From NCBI RefSeq assembly GCF_015351765.1, contig NZ_JADKQA010000004.1:226509-290508 (forward strand): a DNA stretch of 64,000 nucleotides, read 5' to 3'. This DNA comes from Clostridium vitabionis (GTDB lineage Bacteria > Bacillota > Clostridia > Lachnospirales > Lachnospiraceae). Positions 26,857 to 36,300 of this stretch are shown here, one piece after another. The position numbers and the translations under genes were made by a program. A model generated the notes under the pieces. The model did not search any database and was not told where the DNA came from. It worked only from the letters and a program-made list of their open reading frames with translations. Positions within the stretch are counted from its first letter, which is position 1. Every line of letters starts with the position of its first letter.

Positions 26857-27633
26857 ATGGCAGTCATTATTAAATCGCCGACGGAGATCCGCCGGATGCG
26901 GGAAGCCGGAAGACTTCTCGAGGAGGTTTACCTGGAGCTTGCAGAGAAGCTTGCGCCGGGGATGACCACCGCCGAGATTGACCGGATCGGCGAGGAGTTG
27001 ATTCTCAAGAGGGGCTGCATCCCGTCCTGCAAGGGATATGAAGGCTTCCCCGCCGCGTTCTGCATTTCCGTGAACGATGAGGTTGTGCACGGAATCCCGA
27101 GCGAGGCGAGAACCATCGAGGATGGCGACATTGTCAGCCTGGATACCTGCCTTGTCTGGAAGGGCTACCAGGCGGACGCGGCGAGGACATTTCCCATCGG
27201 GAATGTGGCGGAAGAAGATCTTGACCTCATCCGCACCGCGAGGGAGAGCTTCTTCGCCGGAATCCGCTTTGCGAAACCGGGATATCACATCCGCGACATC
27301 TCCCGCGCTATCCAGAACTATGTGGAACGGCGTGGGTACGGAGTCGTCCGTGATCTTGAGGGACACGGCATCGGCGCGGATATGCACGAAGATCCCGAGA
27401 TCCCGAATTATGTCACAAGGCGGCGGGGCGTTACCCTGAAGCCGGGAATGACGCTCGCGATCGAGCCGATGATCACTGAGGGGGACTGGCTCGTCGGCTG
27501 GATGGATGACGGATGGACAGTAGTAACACTGGACGGGTCCAATGCCGCACACTATGAGAATACCGTACTCATCACCGAGGGGGAGCCGGAGATCTTCACC
27601 TATTCCGGCGAAGCTCCGGTGATTCAGGAATAA
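26857..27633 (+). CDS. map: Methionine aminopeptidase, type I
   Basis: The start is ATG 26857 (MAVIIKSPTEI) behind GGGAGG. The 258-residue protein keeps the metal ligands of the pita-bread fold: Asp in SLDTCLVWKGYQADAARTF (two Asp), His in GHGIGADMHEDPEIPN, Glu in AIEPMITEG and the final Glu in HYENTVLITEG. It removes the initiator Met from new proteins. Usual neighbours adk and infA flank it. Confidence 0.97.
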   Translation: MAVIIKSPTEIRRMREAGRLLEEVYLELAEKLAPGMTTAEIDRIGEELILKRGCIPSCKGYEGFPAAFCISVNDEVVHGIPSEARTIEDGDIVSLDTCLVWKGYQADAARTFPIGNVAEEDLDLIRTARESFFAGIRFAKPGYHIRDISRAIQNYVERRGYGVVRDLEGHGIGADMHEDPEIPNYVTRRRGVTLKPGMTLAIEPMITEGDWLVGWMDDGWTVVTLDGSNAAHYENTVLITEGEPEIFTYSGEAPVIQE

Positions 27634-27667
27634 AACGATTATAGAATAGAAAGGGGAGTGGAAATCC

Positions 27668-27886
27668 TTGTCAAAATCAGATGTCATTGAGCTTGAGGGC
27701 GTTGTCGTTGAGAAACTTCCGAACGCGACCTTCCGAGTTGAGCTGGAGAACAAGCACGTTGTGCTCGCGACCATCAGCGGGAAGCTTCGCATGAACTACA
27801 TCAGGATTCTTCCCGGCGACAAGGTTAAGCTGGAAATGTCTCCGTATGACCTGTCCAAGGCGAGAATCACCTGGAGAGATAAATAA
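27668..27886 (+). CDS. infA: Translation initiation factor IF-1
   Basis: The 72-residue S1/OB-fold protein reads [20 protein letters not shown] and ends in [11 protein letters not shown], normal for IF-1. It starts at a TTG (27668) with AGGGGAGTGG upstream; no ATG alternative fits. The rare start codon on an essential translation factor is notable. The KOW-domain gene often found between map and infA in related genomes is absent. Confidence 0.95.
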   Translation: MSKSDVIELEGVVVEKLPNATFRVELENKHVVLATISGKLRMNYIRILPGDKVKLEMSPYDLSKARITWRDK

Positions 27887-27894
27887 AATTATTC

Positions 27895-27923
27895 TTGCAA
27901 TGGAAAGTCCACAGTGCTATAAT
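27895..27923 (+). promoter_or_regulatory. Internal promoter upstream of rpmJ
   Basis: TTGCAA (27895-27900), 17-nt spacer, TATAAT (27918-27923). The near-consensus match, 50 nt ahead of rpmJ, suggests that rpmJ-rpsM-rpsK-rpsD-rpoA-rplQ can be transcribed apart from the upstream genes. Confidence 0.75.
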
Positions 27924-27973
27924 GCTTAAGCGACTTTGTTGGATGACCGTGAATGGAGGAAAGGAGGATTACT

Positions 27974-28087
27974 ATGAAAGTCAGATCTTCGGTTAAACCG
28001 ATTTGCGAAAAGTGCAAGATCATCAAGAGAAAAGGCAGCATCAGAGTAATCTGTGAGAACCCGAAACACAAGCAGAGACAGGGCTGA
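27974..28087 (+). CDS. rpmJ: Ribosomal protein L36, zinc type
   Basis: This 37-codon gene encodes [20 protein letters not shown], then a C-terminal part with one more Cys and a His. The Cys-Cys-Cys-His pattern (CEKC ... C ... H) marks the zinc-binding L36. An AAGGAGG lies just upstream. It sits in its usual place between infA and rpsM. Confidence 0.97.
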   Translation: MKVRSSVKPICEKCKIIKRKGSIRVICENPKHKQRQG

Positions 28088-28163
28088 TAAGTCCCGCTCG
28101 CGGTGCGTCAAAAAGCGCAGGTTACAAAAGCAACGCAAATAGTTAATGGAGGTGCAACACACA

Positions 28164-28532
28164 ATGGCTCGTATTTCAGGTGTCGATTTACCGAGGGAAA
28201 AACGCGTCGAGATTGGCCTGACCTACATCTATGGTATCGGCCGCGCCAGCTCGGACCGCATCCTCAAGGATGCCGGCGTTAACCCGGACACGCGAGTGAA
28301 GGACCTTACAGATGACGATGTAAAGAAGATTTCCGAAGTCATCGCAGAGACCCAGGTAGTTGAGGGTGATCTGAGAAGAGCGGTCGCTATGGATATCAAG
28401 AGACTGCAGGAAATCGGCTGCTACAGAGGCATCCGTCACAGAAAGTCCCTTCCCTGCCGTGGCCAGAAGACCAAGACGAATGCCAGAACGTGCAAGGGTC
28501 CGAGAAAGACCGTTGCGAACAAGAAGAAATAA
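28164..28532 (+). CDS. rpsM: Ribosomal protein S13
   Basis: The start is ATG 28164 ([14 protein letters not shown]) behind GGAGG. The 122-residue protein has the helix-two-turn-helix [14 protein letters not shown] and the basic tail [18 protein letters not shown]. It contacts the tRNA and S19 in the 30S head. Normal length. Confidence 0.97.
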   Translation: MARISGVDLPREKRVEIGLTYIYGIGRASSDRILKDAGVNPDTRVKDLTDDDVKKISEVIAETQVVEGDLRRAVAMDIKRLQEIGCYRGIRHRKSLPCRGQKTKTNARTCKGPRKTVANKKK

Positions 28533-28627
28533 TTGATATTTTTTCCTGTTTTGATTCTGACATGGTGACAGTGGATCCCGGGGGATTCAGTACAGTAATT
28601 GCGAAAAAGAAAGTAGGTTAGTTTAAA

Positions 28628-29032
28628 ATGGCGAAGAAAGTGTCGACTTCAGCAAAAAAAGCGACAAAAAAGCGCATTAAGAAAAACGTTGAACACGGAC
28701 AGGCTCACATTCAGTCTTCTTTCAATAACACCATTGTTACGCTGACTGATGCACAGGGCAATGCATTATCCTGGGCAAGCGCGGGCGGTCTCGGATTTAA
28801 GGGTTCAAGGAAATCTACTCCATACGCAGCACAGATGGCTGCAGAAACTGCAACGAAGGCAGCTCTTATCCATGGATTAAAGACGGTTGATGTTATGGTT
28901 AAAGGTCCGGGTTCCGGCCGTGAGGCTGCGATCCGTGCACTTCAGGCATGCGGCCTTGAAGTAACCAGTATCCGCGACGTGACGCCGGTTCCGCACAATG
29001 GATGCCGTCCGCCGAAGCGCAGAAGAGTCTGA
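28628..29032 (+). CDS. rpsK: Ribosomal protein S11
   Basis: The 134-residue protein has a Lys-rich N terminus, then [37 protein letters not shown] and the C-terminal [12 protein letters not shown]. It lines the E site of the platform. It follows rpsM after a 95-bp AT-rich spacer. Only a weak ribosome binding site (AAGTAGG) is visible. Confidence 0.97.
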   Translation: MAKKVSTSAKKATKKRIKKNVEHGQAHIQSSFNNTIVTLTDAQGNALSWASAGGLGFKGSRKSTPYAAQMAAETATKAALIHGLKTVDVMVKGPGSGREAAIRALQACGLEVTSIRDVTPVPHNGCRPPKRRRV

Positions 29033-29050
29033 TTTAGGAGGTAAGAAATC

Positions 29051-29644
29051 GTGGCAGTTGATAGAGTTCCTGTACTTAAGAGATGCAGATCCCTTGACCT
29101 GGATCCGGTGTACCTTGGTATCGGCAAGACATCGAAGAGAGAACCGAGAAGAGCCAACAGAAAGCTCAGCGAGTATGGCTTACAGCTGAGAGAGAAGCAG
29201 AAGGCCAAGTTCATCTATGGCGTTCTTGAGAAGCCGTTCAGAAACTATTTTGCGAAAGCGTCCAGACAGAGAGGCCAGATCGGCACGAACCTGATGGTTC
29301 TGCTGGAGACCAGACTGGACAATGTCATTTTCCGTATGGGTTTTGCCCGCACGAGAAAAGAAGCTCGCCAGATCGTTGACCACAAGCATGTGCTGGTCAA
29401 CGGCAAGTGCGTGAATATCCCGTCCTACGAGGTAAAGGCCGGCGATACCATTGAGATCAAGGAGAAGTTCAAGACTGCTCAGAGATACAAGGATGTCGTT
29501 GCCGTTACCGGCGGAAGGCTTGTTCCCGCATGGCTTGAGGCTGACAATGAGAACCTTAAGGGCACGGTTAAGCAGCTGCCGACCAGGGACGAGATCGACG
29601 TTCCGGTTGACGAGATGCAGATCGTCGAGCTTTATTCCAAATAA
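29051..29644 (+). CDS. rpsD: Ribosomal protein S4
   Basis: The 197-residue protein starts at GTG 29051 after AGGAGG. It has the S4 domain (METRLDNVIFRMGFARTRKE region, HKHVLVNGKCVNIPSY) and lacks the zinc cysteine set at the N terminus. It nucleates 30S assembly. In E. coli S4 regulates this operon; no site was recognised here. Confidence 0.97.
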   Translation: MAVDRVPVLKRCRSLDLDPVYLGIGKTSKREPRRANRKLSEYGLQLREKQKAKFIYGVLEKPFRNYFAKASRQRGQIGTNLMVLLETRLDNVIFRMGFARTRKEARQIVDHKHVLVNGKCVNIPSYEVKAGDTIEIKEKFKTAQRYKDVVAVTGGRLVPAWLEADNENLKGTVKQLPTRDEIDVPVDEMQIVELYSK

Positions 29645-29713
29645 TCTGCGGGCTGATGCGCTGGCTGGTAATTTATACCCCTCACATAAGATGACCCAGA
29701 AGGAGGGATTATC

Positions 29714-30679
29714 GTGTTGGATTTCGAGAAACCGAAGATCGAAATTGCAGAGATTTCAGATGACAAGAGATACGGCAGATTTGTTGTTGAGCCTCTGGAG
29801 AGAGGCTACGGCCTGACCCTGGGAAATTCCCTCAGAAGAATCATGCTTTCCTCTCTTCCGGGTTCCGCAGTAAGCCAGGTGAAGATCGACGGTGTTCTGC
29901 ATGAATTCAGCTCAATCCCGGGAGTTAAGGAAGATGTCACTGAGATTATCATGAATATCAAGAGCCTTGCGATCAGAAACCTCTGTGAGGATGATGATCC
30001 CAAGACCGCCTTCATTGATTTTCAGGGCGATGGCGTGGTAACCGCGAAGGACATCCGTACGGAAACTGATGAGATTGAGATCATGAATCCCGATCAGGTC
30101 ATCGCGACGCTCAGCGGCGGCCCGGACTGCAAGCTCTATATGGAGCTTACGATTACCAAGGGGCGCGGATATGTGGGCGCCGACCGCAATAAGCGCGATG
30201 ACGTGCCGATCGGCGTGATCGCCATTGACTCCATCTACACACCGGTAGAGCGTGTCAACATGAACGTTGAGAACACCCGTGTCGGCCAGATGACCGATTA
30301 CGACAAGCTCACCCTGGAGGTTTACACCAACGGGACCCTGGGCCCGGATGAATCCGTCAGCCTGGCGGCGAAGGTTCTCAGCGAACATCTCAACCTGTTC
30401 ATTGACCTGTCCAAGAGTGCCAAGGAGGCAGTGGTAATCAAGGACGACAAGGCCAGTGAGTCGGAGAAAGTGCTCGAGATGAATATCGACGAGCTCGAGC
30501 TGTCTGTCCGCTCGTACAACTGCCTGAAGCGGGCGGGAATCAATACCGTCGAGGAACTTTGCTCCAAGACGCCCGAGGATATGATGAAGGTCAGAAACCT
30601 TGGCCGCAAGTCGATGGACGAAGTTATCGCAAAGCTGAAGGAACTCGGCCTTTCGCTGAAACCCAACGAGGAGGTCTGA
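29714..30679 (+). CDS. rpoA: RNA polymerase alpha subunit
   Basis: The 321-residue protein starts at GTG 29714 (TTG 29717 is also possible) after AAGGAGGG. The N-terminal domain has [20 protein letters not shown] and the assembly segments. The C-terminal domain has [20 protein letters not shown] and [15 protein letters not shown], which bind UP elements and activators. Normal length and place. Confidence 0.97.
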   Translation: MLDFEKPKIEIAEISDDKRYGRFVVEPLERGYGLTLGNSLRRIMLSSLPGSAVSQVKIDGVLHEFSSIPGVKEDVTEIIMNIKSLAIRNLCEDDDPKTAFIDFQGDGVVTAKDIRTETDEIEIMNPDQVIATLSGGPDCKLYMELTITKGRGYVGADRNKRDDVPIGVIAIDSIYTPVERVNMNVENTRVGQMTDYDKLTLEVYTNGTLGPDESVSLAAKVLSEHLNLFIDLSKSAKEAVVIKDDKASESEKVLEMNIDELELSVRSYNCLKRAGINTVEELCSKTPEDMMKVRNLGRKSMDEVIAKLKELGLSLKPNEEV

Positions 30680-30818
30680 CTCAGCAGGGCACCTGACAAG
30701 CGCGAGCCCGGCGGGCGAAGCGTGAGTTTCGTGCAATACCCAAAATGGATCACCAGCAGCCGGCCAGTAAGTCCGAAAGTGCGTGGCCGGTTGTTCCACG
30801 AATGGAGGAAATTTTATC

Positions 30819-31355
30819 ATGGCAAAGTACAGAAAGCTTGGAAGAACTTCTAACCAGAGAAAGGCTATGCTCAGAGGCCTCACCACCGCGCTGATCAACA
30901 ACGGCAAGATCGTGACCACCGAGATGAGAGCGAAGGAAGTTCGCAAGATTGCCGAGGGCCTGATTGCCCTTGCCGTCAAGGAGAAGGACAATTTTGAGAC
31001 CGTTACCGTGAAAGCCAAGGTAGCCAAGAAGGATGCCGACGGCAAGCGGGTTAAGGAAGAGAAGGACGGCAAGAAGGTTACCGTTTATGAGGAAGTGGAG
31101 AAGCAGATCAAGAAGGATAAGCCCTCCAGACTTCATGCCAGAAAGCAGATGCTCCGCGTGCTCTACGATGTGACCGAGGTTCCGGCTGCAGGTAAGGGCA
31201 GAAAGAAGAATACCAAGAAGGTAGATCTTCCGGCGAAGCTGTTCGATGAGATCGCTCCGAAGTATGCGGGCCGCAACGGCGGTTATACCAGAATCGTCAA
31301 GATTGGCCAGCGCAAGGGCGATGCAGCGATGGAAGTTCTTCTTGAGCTTGTCTGA
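30819..31355 (+). CDS. rplQ: Ribosomal protein L17, with Lys-rich insertion
   Basis: The start is ATG 30819 ([20 protein letters not shown]) behind GGAGG; the longer frame reads spacer. At 178 residues it is much longer than the ~120 of B. subtilis. The extra part is a charged insertion near residues 65-125 ([17 protein letters not shown] and following). The C terminus, [17 protein letters not shown], is normal. Similar insertions occur in other Clostridia. L17 lies near the tunnel exit. It ends the alpha operon. Confidence 0.95.
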   Translation: MAKYRKLGRTSNQRKAMLRGLTTALINNGKIVTTEMRAKEVRKIAEGLIALAVKEKDNFETVTVKAKVAKKDADGKRVKEEKDGKKVTVYEEVEKQIKKDKPSRLHARKQMLRVLYDVTEVPAAGKGRKKNTKKVDLPAKLFDEIAPKYAGRNGGYTRIVKIGQRKGDAAMEVLLELV

Positions 31356-31383
31356 AATGTAAGATGATCTGTCCGGAAGCCTG

Positions 31384-31412
31384 CATCAGGGAAAGTTCCG
31401 TTTTTCCTGATG
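31384..31412 (+). terminator. Possible terminator after rplQ
   Basis: CATCAGGGAAA (31384-31394) pairs with TTTTCCTGATG (31402-31412). The T run lies inside the stem and there is none after it, so termination strength is uncertain. Confidence 0.4.
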
Positions 31413-31487
31413 AGCTCCGGGACGGAGGAAATATCGGCGGCTGCCGCACGGGGGAGAGGATTCCTTGTGCCGCGGCCGCTTTTTTTG

Positions 31488-31556
31488 GCAGAGCACTTCA
31501 TGTGCGCGAGCCTGATGGCGACGCGAGAGTTTTGTGCGAGCTATGCAAATTTGCTT
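31488..31556 (+). repeat. Interspersed element, copy A
   Basis: It begins GCAGAGCACTT and ends GCAAATTTGCTT, the same ends as the copies at 51340 and 63160. The middle differs. It is 69 bp long and lies between rplQ and the ABC exporter genes. Confidence 0.6.
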
Positions 31557-31604
31557 GGCAGGGACGAGCCGGAATTACCGGACTGGATACTGCAGGAGGA
31601 AAAT

Positions 31605-32552
31605 ATGATCGAAGTCCGTCATCTGACGAGGCAGTTTGGCAAACACGTGGCACTGAATGATGTCTCATTTACCGCGGAGAAGGGGAAAATCTACGGCTTT
31701 CTCGGGCCGAACGGCGCGGGAAAAACTACGGCGATGAATATCATGACCGGGTGCCTGGCGGCAACCTCCGGCGAGGTACTGGTTGACGGTGAGGATATCC
31801 TGAAAAGGCCGCGGACGGTAAAGCGGAAGATCGGCTATCTACCCGAGATCCCCCCGCTCTACCCGGAGATGACGGTGCGGGAATTTCTTCGATTTGCCGC
31901 CGGGCTGCGGGGCGTCCCCGCCCGGGACAGAAAGGACGCAGCAGAAGGGCTGATGGAGAAGATGGGAATCGCGGAGATGGCTGACCGGCTGATCCGCAGC
32001 CTGTCAAAGGGATATCGGCAGAGAACCGGGCTTGCGATGGCCATGATAGGCGATCCGGAAATCCTGGTTCTGGACGAGCCGTCGTCCGGGCTCGACCCTG
32101 AGCAGCAGAAGCAGATGTTCCGGGTCATCCGAGAGCTTCGGGGCAGCCACACCGTGATCCTGAGTTCTCATATCCTTCCGGAAGTCAGCGCGCTCTGCGA
32201 TGAGATCTGGATTCTCGACCGCGGTGTCCTCAAGGCGGGCGGAAGCCCGGCGATGCTGCAGAACCTGGTCCGCGGTCCGCGGGCTTACCGACTTACCGCG
32301 GATGGCGATCCGTCGGACATCACCGCGAAGCTTGAGGCACTGCCCCATGTCACGCGGGCAGCTGTGGGCGAAAAGACGGAAAATGGCGGATGGTCATACG
32401 TGATCAGCACGGATACGGCGGAGGATATCAGCGCGGAAATCTCCCGCGCGGTGTTCCGGGCCGGGTACAGCGTCCTCGCCCTCGGGCGTGAGGAGGCCTC
32501 CCTGGAGGAGGTATTCCTCAAGCTGACCGGGGACGGAGAGGAGAGAGCATGA
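31605..32552 (+). CDS. ABC transporter ATP-binding protein, GldA/NatA type
   Basis: The start is ATG 31605 (MIEVRHLTRQFGK) behind AGGAGG; the longer frame runs through a repeat element. The 315-residue protein has Walker A GPNGAGKTT, the signature LSKGYRQRTGLAMAM, Walker B LVLDEPSSGLD and a C-terminal ~90-residue domain seen in GldA-type ATPases. It powers the adjacent fused permease, with a 4-nt overlap (ATGA). The exported or extracted substrate is unknown. Confidence 0.9.
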   Translation: MIEVRHLTRQFGKHVALNDVSFTAEKGKIYGFLGPNGAGKTTAMNIMTGCLAATSGEVLVDGEDILKRPRTVKRKIGYLPEIPPLYPEMTVREFLRFAAGLRGVPARDRKDAAEGLMEKMGIAEMADRLIRSLSKGYRQRTGLAMAMIGDPEILVLDEPSSGLDPEQQKQMFRVIRELRGSHTVILSSHILPEVSALCDEIWILDRGVLKAGGSPAMLQNLVRGPRAYRLTADGDPSDITAKLEALPHVTRAAVGEKTENGGWSYVISTDTAEDISAEISRAVFRAGYSVLALGREEASLEEVFLKLTGDGEERA

Positions 32553-34660
32553 GAGCGATATTTTCCCGGGAGTTTTTCTCCTATTTCCGAACCTATACCG
32601 GATGGCTGTTTACCGCCGTTCTCTGGCTGTTTGTCTCCATCTACGTGGTGCTCAATAACTTTTTCGGGCTCTCCGGCAGCATCGTGAATAGCCTTTCGAT
32701 CGCGATCGTCGTCCTGCTGGTCCTGGTGCCCGTTCTGACGATGCGGACGATCGCCGGGGAGCGCAGAAGCCGGACAGACCGGCTTCTCCTCTCGGCTCCT
32801 GTCGGGACAGGGCAGGTCATTCTTGGCAAATTTTGCGCGGCGGCAGGGGTGTTCTCCCTCCCCATCGCGGGAATCTGCCTCTATCCGCTGCTCTTCTCCC
32901 GGTTCGGGGAGGCGGCGCTTCCGGAGAGCTATCTGGGAATTTTCGGGCTGTGGCTCTTCGGGCTCGCGGCGATCGCCGTGGGGATTTTCGTCTCCTCCCT
33001 GGCGGAAAATCCGCTGACTGCGGCAGTGCTCTCCTTCGCGGTCCTGTTTGTCAGCTTCACGATGACTGCCGTCCGGGCGATGGCCGGCGGCATCCCGGGC
33101 GCGATCGCCTACGCCCTGGATCTGCCGTCGCGCTTTGACGATTTTCTGGGCGGGACGCTGAATCTCGGATCTGCCGCCTACCTGGTGACGGTAACGGCTC
33201 TCTTCCTCTTCCTGGCGGATCGGTCGGTCGAGAGGCGCCGTTTCCCATTTTCCGGGAAAATGCGGAAGCGTACTGCCATACGGGCAGTCTCCGTGCTCAT
33301 CGCAGTCGCCGCGGCGGCCGGCGGGAATGCCGCCATCGCGCATCTTCCGGAAAGCCGGCGGGTGATCGACCTTACCGCGAACCGGATTTACGGCCTGAGC
33401 GATGAGACGAAGAAGCTGGTCAGGGGGCTCGGCGAGGACATCACGATCTACATCCTCGCGCCCGAGGAGTCCCAGGATAACAGTGTGGCATCCACCCTTC
33501 GCCGTTATGCGGAGCTCAGCCCGCACATCCACCTGGAAAATGTCGACATGGCGAAAAATCCGGGATTTGCCGACAAGTACGCGGACGGGAAGGAAGTCTA
33601 CACCAACAGCCTGGTGGTCGAGAGCCCGGAGAGATACCGGCTGATCCCGTATATGGATCTTTACGGCACCGAGGGCAGTGTGGACAGCGGGGATTTCCAG
33701 ATGACCTCCTACGATGCCGAGGGACAGATCACCTCCGCGCTTTCCTATGTGACAACGGACAGCATGCCGAAGGCCTATGTGCTCACGGGGCACGGGGAAA
33801 TGGCGCTGGATGGCACGTTTTCGAACGCCCTCGCGAAGCTCAATGTGGAGACGGCGGAGCTTGACCTCCTCCAGAACGACAAGGTGCCGGATGACGCGGC
33901 GGCGGTGATCGTGAACGGCCCGACCTCCGACCTCTCAGCGGACGATCTCGCGAAGCTTGAGGACTACGCGGGGCGCGGCGGGAATTTCTTCCTGGTGACG
34001 AACTTTACGGCGCAGTCCGACATGCCGGAATACGCCTCGCTGCTCTCCTGGTACGGGGTGGCCGCGAAGCCGGGTGTTGTGATTGAGCAGGATGCGGCGC
34101 ACTACTACCAGAACGGCACCTACCTCCTTCCCGATCTCCGTCAGGATGCGCAGATCACGCATGATGCGGCGGTGGGAAATGGCTATGTCTTCACGCCGTA
34201 CGCGCAGGCGCTCACGCATCCGGCGGACGGTGACGGCCTCACTTACACGGATCTTCTGACGACCACGGCGGATTCCTACAACCACACGGATATCACCAGC
34301 CAGAGCATGGCGAAGGCGGACGGTGACGAGGACGGCCCGTTCACCGTGGGGCTGTCCGTCCGGAAGGACATTTCGGGCGGCGCGGGAAGCGAGGCGGTGA
34401 TCATTTCCTCCCCGAATATCCTGACCGCGAATGCGGATCAGGTGGTCTCCGGCTCAAACCGGAAACTTTTTGCGGGCGCGATGACGGAGCTGACCGGGAC
34501 AGAGACTTCGATTTCCATACCGGCGAAAAGCTTTTCCGGATCTGGCCTTACCATGAGCGCGAGGACCGCGCTGGTTCTCGGCCTCATTGCGGTTGTGCTG
34601 ATTCCCGGGTTCCTGCTTCTCTTCGGCGGGGCTTATGTACTGCTCCGGCGCCGCCGGTGA
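32549..34660 (+). CDS. Fused ABC-2 permease and GldG-like protein
   Basis: This 703-residue protein joins two parts that are separate genes (gldF, gldG) in Bacteroidetes. Residues 1-~235 have six hydrophobic segments of an ABC-2 permease (FTAVLWLFVSIYVVLNNFF, FAVLFVSFTMTAVRA and others). Residues ~245-265 are a further membrane helix. Residues ~275-660 form the extracytoplasmic GldG/ABC-2-auxiliary domain (VIDLTANRIYGLSDETKKLV, VLTGHGEMALDGTF, VIVNGPTSDLSADD). A last helix at ~675-697 ends in RRRR. With the upstream ATPase it makes a complete exporter. No gliding genes are present, so a motility role is not implied. Single-chain fusions are known in Firmicutes. Confidence 0.85.
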   Translation: MRAIFSREFFSYFRTYTGWLFTAVLWLFVSIYVVLNNFFGLSGSIVNSLSIAIVVLLVLVPVLTMRTIAGERRSRTDRLLLSAPVGTGQVILGKFCAAAGVFSLPIAGICLYPLLFSRFGEAALPESYLGIFGLWLFGLAAIAVGIFVSSLAENPLTAAVLSFAVLFVSFTMTAVRAMAGGIPGAIAYALDLPSRFDDFLGGTLNLGSAAYLVTVTALFLFLADRSVERRRFPFSGKMRKRTAIRAVSVLIAVAAAAGGNAAIAHLPESRRVIDLTANRIYGLSDETKKLVRGLGEDITIYILAPEESQDNSVASTLRRYAELSPHIHLENVDMAKNPGFADKYADGKEVYTNSLVVESPERYRLIPYMDLYGTEGSVDSGDFQMTSYDAEGQITSALSYVTTDSMPKAYVLTGHGEMALDGTFSNALAKLNVETAELDLLQNDKVPDDAAAVIVNGPTSDLSADDLAKLEDYAGRGGNFFLVTNFTAQSDMPEYASLLSWYGVAAKPGVVIEQDAAHYYQNGTYLLPDLRQDAQITHDAAVGNGYVFTPYAQALTHPADGDGLTYTDLLTTTADSYNHTDITSQSMAKADGDEDGPFTVGLSVRKDISGGAGSEAVIISSPNILTANADQVVSGSNRKLFAGAMTELTGTETSISIPAKSFSGSGLTMSARTALVLGLIAVVLIPGFLLLFGGAYVLLRRRR

Positions 34661-34773
34661 GCCGCGGGCGGGGCGGTGAAACGGCAGCGGAATCGACGCG
34701 TTCCGGGGCGATAACGGCAGCGGGAATGCTGCCGCCGGAAAGCGCCCACGCACGCCCCATGCCGTGATAGTGC

Positions 34774-34802
34774 TTGTAAACGGCCATCGGATACGATAAA
34801 AT
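34774..34802 (+). promoter_or_regulatory. Promoter of glgA
   Basis: TTGTAA (34774-34779), 17-nt spacer, TAAAAT (34797-34802), 49 nt ahead of glgA. A GGCAGC/GCTGCC hairpin (34716-34733) upstream may end the previous transcript. Confidence 0.6.
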
Positions 34803-34851
34803 ATAAGCAGATCGTATTAACTCCGGATCGGAGAAAGCGGAGGCAGTATTT

Positions 34852-36297
34852 ATGAAAAATATCCTTTTTGTGGCATCCGAAGCCGTGCCGTTCATCAAAA
34901 CCGGCGGGCTCGCTGACGTTGTCGGTGCGCTTCCCCGCTATTTCGATAAGCGGTATTACGACGTGCGGATTATGATCCCGAAGTATCTCTGCATCAGCGA
35001 GGAATTTCGGAACAAGATGGAATACGTAGACCATTTTTATATGGACTATCTCGGCCAGAACCGGTATGTCGGCATCCTGAAATATGAATGGATGGGCGTT
35101 ACCTACTATTTCATCGACAATGAGAGCTATTTCTGGGGCAGCAAGCCCTACGGCGACTGGTATTATGACCTGGAAAAGTTCAGCTTCTTCTGCAAGGCAG
35201 CCCTGTCCGCCCTGCCGGTCATCGGGTTTAAGCCGGATATCATCCACTGCAACGACTGGCAGACCGGCCTGATCCCGGTTCATCTGAAGGACAAATTCCA
35301 CGGTGGCGAGTTCTTCCGGGATATCAAGAGTGTCATGACCATCCACAACATCAAGTTCCAGGGCGTCTGGGATCTGAAGACCATCCAGCGCTTCTCGGAG
35401 CTTCCGGATTACTATTTCACCCCGGACAAGCTGGAGGCGTACAAGGACGGCAACCTGCTGAAGGGCGGCCTGGTCTATGCGGACGCGATCACCACGGTGA
35501 GCCCGTCCTACGCGGATGAGATCAAGATGCCCTTCTACGGCGAAGGGCTGGACGGCCTGATGCGCGCCAGGGCGAACAGCCTGCGCGGCATCCTGAACGG
35601 CATCGACTATGAGTCCTACAACCCGGAGACGGATATCCAGATCGAGCACCATTATAACCTCAAAAACTGGCGCAAGGAGCGGGTGAAGAACAAGCTGGCG
35701 CTCCAGGAACGCCTGGGGCTCCCCCAGGACGAGGACACCCTGATGATCGGCATCGTCTCGCGCCTGACGGATCAGAAAGGTTTCGATCTGATCCAGTGCG
35801 TCATGGATGACATCTGCTCGGATGCGGTGCAGTTCGTTGTCCTCGGCACCGGCGACGAGAAGTACGAGAACATGTTCCGCCATTATGACTGGAAGTACAA
35901 TGACCGGGTTCGCGCGAACATTTATTACTCGGAGGAGCTGGCGAGGAAGATTTACGCATCCTGCGATGCGTTCCTGATGCCGTCCCTCTTTGAGCCCTGC
36001 GGCCTCGGGCAGCTGATTGCCCTGCGTTATGGGTCGCTCCCGATCGTCCGGGAGACCGGCGGCCTCCGGGATACCGTGTGGCCGTACAATGAGTATGAGG
36101 ACACCGGCACGGGATTTTCCTTCTCCAACTACAATGCCCACGAGATGCTTGCCTGCATCCGCTATGCTGAGCATATCTACTACGACTGTCGGAGAGACTG
36201 GAACCGCATTGTGGACCGCGCGATGAGCGCGGACTTCTCCTGGAAGGTATCCGCGAAGAAATACCAGGAGATGTATGACTGGCTGATCGGATACTGA
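34852..36297 (+). CDS. glgA: Glycogen synthase (ADP-glucose type)
   Basis: The 481-residue GT5 protein has the N-terminal KTGGLADVVGALP motif that binds ADP-glucose, HCNDWQTGLIPV and the C-terminal SRLTDQKGFDLI. The retaining-GT signature PSLFEPCGLGQLIALRYG is followed by ETGGLRDTV. It extends alpha-1,4-glucan chains using ADP-glucose. Other glg genes (glgC, glgD, glgB, glgP) are not in the window. malQ and a debranching-like protein are. It is followed after 3 nt by a lipoprotein gene. Confidence 0.95.
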   Translation: MKNILFVASEAVPFIKTGGLADVVGALPRYFDKRYYDVRIMIPKYLCISEEFRNKMEYVDHFYMDYLGQNRYVGILKYEWMGVTYYFIDNESYFWGSKPYGDWYYDLEKFSFFCKAALSALPVIGFKPDIIHCNDWQTGLIPVHLKDKFHGGEFFRDIKSVMTIHNIKFQGVWDLKTIQRFSELPDYYFTPDKLEAYKDGNLLKGGLVYADAITTVSPSYADEIKMPFYGEGLDGLMRARANSLRGILNGIDYESYNPETDIQIEHHYNLKNWRKERVKNKLALQERLGLPQDEDTLMIGIVSRLTDQKGFDLIQCVMDDICSDAVQFVVLGTGDEKYENMFRHYDWKYNDRVRANIYYSEELARKIYASCDAFLMPSLFEPCGLGQLIALRYGSLPIVRETGGLRDTVWPYNEYEDTGTGFSFSNYNAHEMLACIRYAEHIYYDCRRDWNRIVDRAMSADFSWKVSAKKYQEMYDWLIGY

Positions 36298-36300
36298 TCG

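Noticed and set aside
31410..31604. N-terminal extension of the Gld-type ATPase
   Set aside because: It reads through an interspersed element; AGGAGG and the family N terminus place the start at 31605.
32549..34660. Gliding motility
   Set aside because: Gld-type ABC proteins occur widely in Firmicutes and no other gliding genes are present.
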